From positions 1,116,001-1,180,000 of the forward strand of contig NZ_CP104965.1 in assembly GCF_025452235.1 (NCBI RefSeq): DNA of 64,000 nt. Reading direction: 5' to 3'. A program made the translations under genes and the position numbers. The first letter of the stretch is position 1. Every line of letters begins with the position of its first letter. Positions 60,937 to 64,000 of this stretch are shown here, in pieces. Under the pieces are notes generated by a model. The model saw only the letters and a list, made by a program, of their open reading frames with translations, had not been told where the DNA came from and did no database searches. The stretch is from Devosia neptuniae. GTDB taxonomy: Bacteria > Pseudomonadota > Alphaproteobacteria > Rhizobiales > Devosiaceae.

Positions 60937-61071
60937 GGGGTCCGAATCAGGTCGTTTCAGAGTGAATTAGTTCTAACGGAAGCGGGGTCTATCCCCAAGC
61001 AAAATGGCCTTTTTAGGGGCTTTTGACCGGGGATGCCCGTCGGTTTTGAGGGCAGGCGCAAAAGTCCCCGC

Positions 61072-61172
61072 AGTAGACCTCATCCTGAGCCTGTCGAAGG
61101 ACGAGGGCGTGGCACGATGCCGGCCTCGGCGGCACGACCTCGTGGTTCGACAAGCTCACCATGAGGTCTACT
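61072..61172. repeat. Type-1 palindromic intergenic repeat, copy 2
   Basis: A 101-base copy of the element at 33742-33834: AGTAGACCTCA and TGAGGTCTACT at its ends, CCTGTCGAAGGACGAGG and TGGTTCGACAAGCTCACC inside. It fills most of the 249-base gyrB-recF gap. Confidence 0.85.
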
Positions 61173-61185
61173 GTGACGGCCCCCT

Positions 61186-62319
61186 TCAATCCTTATAGAG
61201 CCGTCCGTCGCGCACCGTGATGGTCTGGGCGCGGGGGCCGAGGGCCTCGAACAGGAGCCGATCGGTGCCGGTGAGGAAACATTGCGTCCCCAGCCCGTCG
61301 AGGGCGGAAAACAGGGCCCGGCGGCGGTCCGGATCGAGATGGGCGGCGATTTCGTCGAGCAGCAGGAATGGGGTGATCGCAGTGCGCAATTTGACCAATC
61401 TGGCATGGGCCAGGATCAGCCCGATCAGCAAGGCTTTCTGCTCGCCGGTCGAGCCCAGGGCGGCCGGCATGCCCTTTTGGGCATAGGTCACTTCGAGATC
61501 AACACGGTGTGGTCCAGATATGGTGCGTCCGGCGGCGCGATCAAGGGCGCGCGAGCCCTGCCACGTCTCGATCAGCGCCGTTTCGAGCGCCGCCGAGGAA
61601 CTGGGCTCCGCCTCGTTTTCAAACAATGGCGTCAGCGCCAGATGGGCGGCGGGAAAACTCGAGTCATCCAGGCTTTGTTCGATCAGCGCCTGCAAATGCG
61701 TGAGGCTATCGGTGCGGGCCAGATGGATGGAGGCGCCGAGTTCGGCGAGCTGGACTTCGATGGCTGAGAGCCAACGGGCGTCGCCGCCCTCCTCAAGCAG
61801 GCGATTGCGCTGGCGCATGGCCTTGTCATAGTCGGAAACCGACGAGGAATGGCTGGGGATGAGCGTGGTGACCAGGCGGTCCAAAAAGCGGCGACGGTCG
61901 CTGGCGGGGCCGGAGAAGAGGCCGTCCATGGCCGGGGTGAGCCAGAGCACGCGCAGATAATCGCTCATCGCCTCGATGGAGCGGGCATTGGCGCCATTGA
62001 TGCGCACGCGGCGGCCGCCGTCCGGCGTGGTGCCGGTGCCGATATCGGCGGGGCCGTCATCGGTTTCGACGGTTGCCGCGACCGCCCAGCCGATATCGCT
62101 GCCCTGGGCCTGGACGGTGTCGAGGCTGGCGCGGCGCAGGCCGCGGCCGGGCGAGAGCAGGCTCACCGCTTCAAGCAGATTGGTCTTGCCGGCGCCATTG
62201 GGGCCAGTGAGGACCAGATGGCGATCATCGAGGTCCAAAGCCGCCGCCGTATAATTGCGGAAGGCGGTGAGGCGGAGGCGGGAGAGGTGGCGGGTCAATA
62301 TGGGCCTATCCCGGCACAT
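61186..62319 (-). CDS. recF: DNA recombination and repair protein RecF
   Basis: A 377-residue SMC-like ATPase that helps load RecA at gaps. Walker A is LTGPNGAGKTNLLEAVS; signature region ALGSTGEQKALLIGLILAHA; Walker B FLLLDEIAAHLDPDRRRALF. The N-terminal LSRLRLTAFRNYTAAALDLD is the conserved RecF start. ATG 62319 is the most plausible start. It is between dnaN and gyrB in the same direction, as in many alphaproteobacteria. Confidence 0.95.
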   Translation of the reverse strand: MCRDRPILTRHLSRLRLTAFRNYTAAALDLDDRHLVLTGPNGAGKTNLLEAVSLLSPGRGLRRASLDTVQAQGSDIGWAVAATVETDDGPADIGTGTTPDGGRRVRINGANARSIEAMSDYLRVLWLTPAMDGLFSGPASDRRRFLDRLVTTLIPSHSSSVSDYDKAMRQRNRLLEEGGDARWLSAIEVQLAELGASIHLARTDSLTHLQALIEQSLDDSSFPAAHLALTPLFENEAEPSSSAALETALIETWQGSRALDRAAGRTISGPHRVDLEVTYAQKGMPAALGSTGEQKALLIGLILAHARLVKLRTAITPFLLLDEIAAHLDPDRRRALFSALDGLGTQCFLTGTDRLLFEALGPRAQTITVRDGRLYKD

Positions 62320-62363
62320 GCGCCCATGATTGGCCGCCGGAGCCGCACGGCGTTCGGAGCCTT

Positions 62364-62485
62364 CCCTCTCCCCTTGAGGGAGAGGGTGGATCGGCGCAGC
62401 CGAGACGGGTGAGGGGTTGTTGCAGTCAGCATTGCAGGACCCCTCATCCGCCCTTCGGGCACCTTCTCCCTCAAGGGGAGAAGGG
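62364..62485. repeat. Type-5 CT/GA-rich inverted repeats
   Basis: CCCTCTCCCCTTGAGGGAGA at 62364 on and CCTTCTCCCTCAAGGGGAGA at 62462 on are inverted relative to one another, with CTCATCCGCCCTTCGGG nearby. The same family is at 34730-34904 and 63793-63944. It is the whole recF-dnaN gap apart from short flanks. Confidence 0.78.
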
Positions 62486-62515
62486 AGGCATCGCGTTTGC
62501 GGCTCGATCTGTCGA

Positions 62516-63637
62516 TCAAACCCGCATCGGCATCAGGACATACAGCGCCTTGGTCTCGCCTTCGTCCTTGACCAGCGTGGGAGAGCCGGCGTCGTTGAAC
62601 ATGAAGATGGCGCTTTCGCTGCGGATCTGGCCGATAATGTCGAGCAGGTAGCGCGCGTTGAAGCCGATCTCGAACCCATCGGTGTCGAATTCGACGGCGA
62701 GTTCTTCGCTGGCCGTGCCGTGGTCGGGATTGGTGACCGAGAGTTCGAGCAGGCCATCCTTGGCGGAGAGCTTGACGGCCTTGCCACCGCGATCCGAGGC
62801 AATGGTGGAGACGCGATCAACAGCGGTAGCAAAGCTCGCCCGGTCGACATTCATCTGCTTGTCGTTGTTCTTGGGGGTCACCCGATCGTAATCGGGGAAG
62901 GTACCTTCGATGAGTTTGGAGAGCAGCACCACGGGGCCGACGGTGAAACGGATCTTGGTGTCGGAAACCTCGACCTTGACCTCGCCTTCGGCGCCATCGA
63001 GGAGCTTTTGCACTTCGCCGACGGTCTTTTTCGGCACGATAATGCCGGGCATGCCCTTGGCGCCGGTCGGCGCTTCGATTTCGGCGCGGGCCATGCGGTG
63101 GCCATCGGTAGCGACGGCGCGCAGCACGGTGCCGGTGGCGGAGTTTTCCACGGCATGGAAATAGATGCCGTTGAGATAATAGCGTGTCTCTTCGTTGGAG
63201 ATGGCGAATTGGGTGCGCTCGATCAGCTCGCGCAGGGCGGAGGCGGCAATGGCGAATTCATGGCCGAAGCTGCCGGATTTCAGATCTGGGAAACTGTCGG
63301 GGCTGAGGCAGGCCAGGTTGAAGCGCGAGCGGCCGGAGGTGAGCACCATGTTCTCGCCGCCATCGGTTTCCAAGCGCACTTCGGCGCCATCGCTGAGCTT
63401 GCGCACGATTTCGTAGAGCGTGTGGGCGGGCACGGTGGTGGTGCCGGGGGTGGAGACCATGGCCGGCACGGCCTCGGTCACTTCGATATCGAGATCGGTG
63501 GCGCGCAGCTCCACCCGGTCCTCGCTGGCCTTGAACAGCACGTTGGCGAGAATGGGGTAGGTATTACGCCGCTCGACCACGCGATGCACATGGCTCAGCG
63601 ACTTGAGCAGATGATTGCGTTCGAGCGTGACTTTCAT
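62516..63637 (-). CDS. dnaN: DNA polymerase III beta subunit (sliding clamp)
   Basis: A 373-residue sliding clamp. Start MKVTLERNHLLKSLSHVHRV and the three clamp domains are recognised by RNTYPILANVLFKASEDRVE, RSRFNLACLSPDSFPDLK and the C-terminal LMPMRV. It tethers polymerase III to DNA. The usual alphaproteobacterial order dnaA-dnaN-recF-gyrB is seen here on the minus strand. It has a separate terminator upstream, so it is probably transcribed on its own from dnaA. Confidence 0.97.
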   Translation of the reverse strand: MKVTLERNHLLKSLSHVHRVVERRNTYPILANVLFKASEDRVELRATDLDIEVTEAVPAMVSTPGTTTVPAHTLYEIVRKLSDGAEVRLETDGGENMVLTSGRSRFNLACLSPDSFPDLKSGSFGHEFAIAASALRELIERTQFAISNEETRYYLNGIYFHAVENSATGTVLRAVATDGHRMARAEIEAPTGAKGMPGIIVPKKTVGEVQKLLDGAEGEVKVEVSDTKIRFTVGPVVLLSKLIEGTFPDYDRVTPKNNDKQMNVDRASFATAVDRVSTIASDRGGKAVKLSAKDGLLELSVTNPDHGTASEELAVEFDTDGFEIGFNARYLLDIIGQIRSESAIFMFNDAGSPTLVKDEGETKALYVLMPMRV

Positions 63638-63682
63638 TGACGATCAATCCTTGGCACTACGCGAGCCGCCCTTGGGAGCGAC

Positions 63683-63706
63683 AAAAAACCCCGGCAAGCC
63701 GGGGTT
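63683..63706 (-). terminator. Rho-independent terminator between dnaA and dnaN
   Basis: On the minus strand AACCCCGG and CCGGGGTT (arms 63699-63706 and 63687-63694) with loop CTTG are followed by TTTTTTG. It would end the transcript from the gene at the right edge (probable dnaA) before dnaN. Confidence 0.82.
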
Positions 63707-63792
63707 GGACATTTACAATTTGTGACCGCAAAGGCAAGGGCAGCAGGCGGTTTGCCGCAGGGATTCCACAAAGAGAGATTTTTTGCTCCCTT

Positions 63793-63944
63793 CCTTCTCC
63801 CCTTGTGGGAGAAGGTGCCCCGCAGGGGCGGATGAGGGGTCCAGCGCCCGCAACGAGCAGCAAAGCATGGGAGGGCGCAGCACCCTCACCCGGATCATTC
63901 TGCTGAACGCAGAATGATCGTCCCTCTCCCTCAAGGGGAGAGGG
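63793..63944. repeat. Type-5 repeats and hairpin in the dnaA-dnaN gap
   Basis: CCTTCTCCCCTTGTGGGAGA (63793 on) and CCCTCTCCCTCAAGGGGAGA (63922 on) are inverted copies of the type-5 repeat, enclosing GATGAGGGGTCCAGCGC and a separate perfect 11-bp hairpin GATCATTCTGC/GCAGAATGATC (63893-63919, loop TGAAC). The 314-base gap 63638-63951 holds these and the terminator and nothing else recognised. Confidence 0.75.
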
Positions 63945-63951
63945 GAAGAAC

Positions 63952-64000
63952 CTATTCTTCCAGCATGCGCTTGAGCAATTCGATCTCCTGGCAGAGCTCG
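63952..64000 (-). CDS. dnaA: C-terminal end of a probable DnaA (truncated by window)
   Basis: The last 16 codons of a minus-strand gene read ELCQEIELLKRMLEE and stop at TAG (63954-63952). This short helix resembles the end of alphaproteobacterial DnaA, and the location before dnaN fits. The length is too short to identify it from sequence alone. Confidence 0.5.
   Translation of the reverse strand, partial: ELCQEIELLKRMLEE

Overview
This GC-rich window looks like a chromosomal segment of an alphaproteobacterium of the order Hyphomicrobiales, most like Devosia. The evidence is a dnaA-end/dnaN/recF/gyrB block at the right edge, a glnK-amtB pair behind a sigma-54 promoter, ftsK followed by a lolA-like gene, DUF1236 and CreA proteins, a HWE-type CheB/CheR sensor kinase with free-standing receivers, and several families of palindromic intergenic repeats. 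The genus is an inference from gene content and repeats, not from a database search.

Layout. 1-1.2 kb: the 3' part of an FMN-dependent monooxygenase. 1.2-4.2 kb: a patch of tiny genes, several translationally coupled, and a CheB-like methylesterase. 4.4-9.6 kb: a signalling island with one receiver protein on the plus strand and a minus-strand series CheB/CheR-PAS-histidine kinase, receiver, receiver, Crp/Fnr regulator. 9.7-10.2 kb: a DUF4142 protein. 10.3-29.6 kb: a large glycoconjugate locus. It has a phosphoribosyltransferase-like/kinase-like fusion divergent from an inositol-phosphate synthase operon (synthase, histidine phosphatase, methyltransferase, glycosidase-like protein), a six-gene minus operon (UDP-glucose dehydrogenase, small protein, zinc dehydrogenase, Gfo/Idh oxidoreductase, pyruvyl-transferase-like and FrhB-like proteins), and a seven-gene plus operon (two epimerases, a GT4 and three CgeB-like glycosyltransferases, UDP-xylose synthase). 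29.6-46.6 kb: housekeeping and stress genes, two tRNAs, part of an amino-acid ABC transporter, an ArsR/SRPBCC pair with a visible operator, a thioredoxin-TPR/Lon-domain/Trm112 run, ubiH-like, glnK and amtB. 46.7-58.5 kb: ftsK, a lolA-like gene, L,D-transpeptidase, PBP1A, a hicBA remnant and small enzymes. 58.5-64 kb: gyrB, recF, dnaN and the end of a probable dnaA.

How the genes fit together. The 10-30 kb locus can make UDP-glucuronate and UDP-xylose (UDP-glucose dehydrogenase plus Uxs), an inositol phosphate, and modified sugars. It has four glycosyltransferases to assemble them. No Wzx/Wzy, ABC exporter or polymerase is visible, so the product could be a small soluble or lipid-linked inositol/xylose glycoconjugate rather than a long polysaccharide. 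The glycosidase-like protein has its barrel halves in swapped order. The signalling island pairs a sensor kinase with output-less receivers, as in alphaproteobacterial stress phosphorelays.

Data quality and decay. gyrB and msrA each lose frame at a G run that is one base short. Because gyrB is essential, a homopolymer sequencing error is the best explanation there and casts doubt on msrA too. The hicA frameshift is different: it fits loss of one unit of a 4-base tandem repeat and may be a real toxin inactivation. Intergenic spaces carry at least four families of palindromic repeats. No rRNA, CRISPR array, prophage or insertion sequence was seen.
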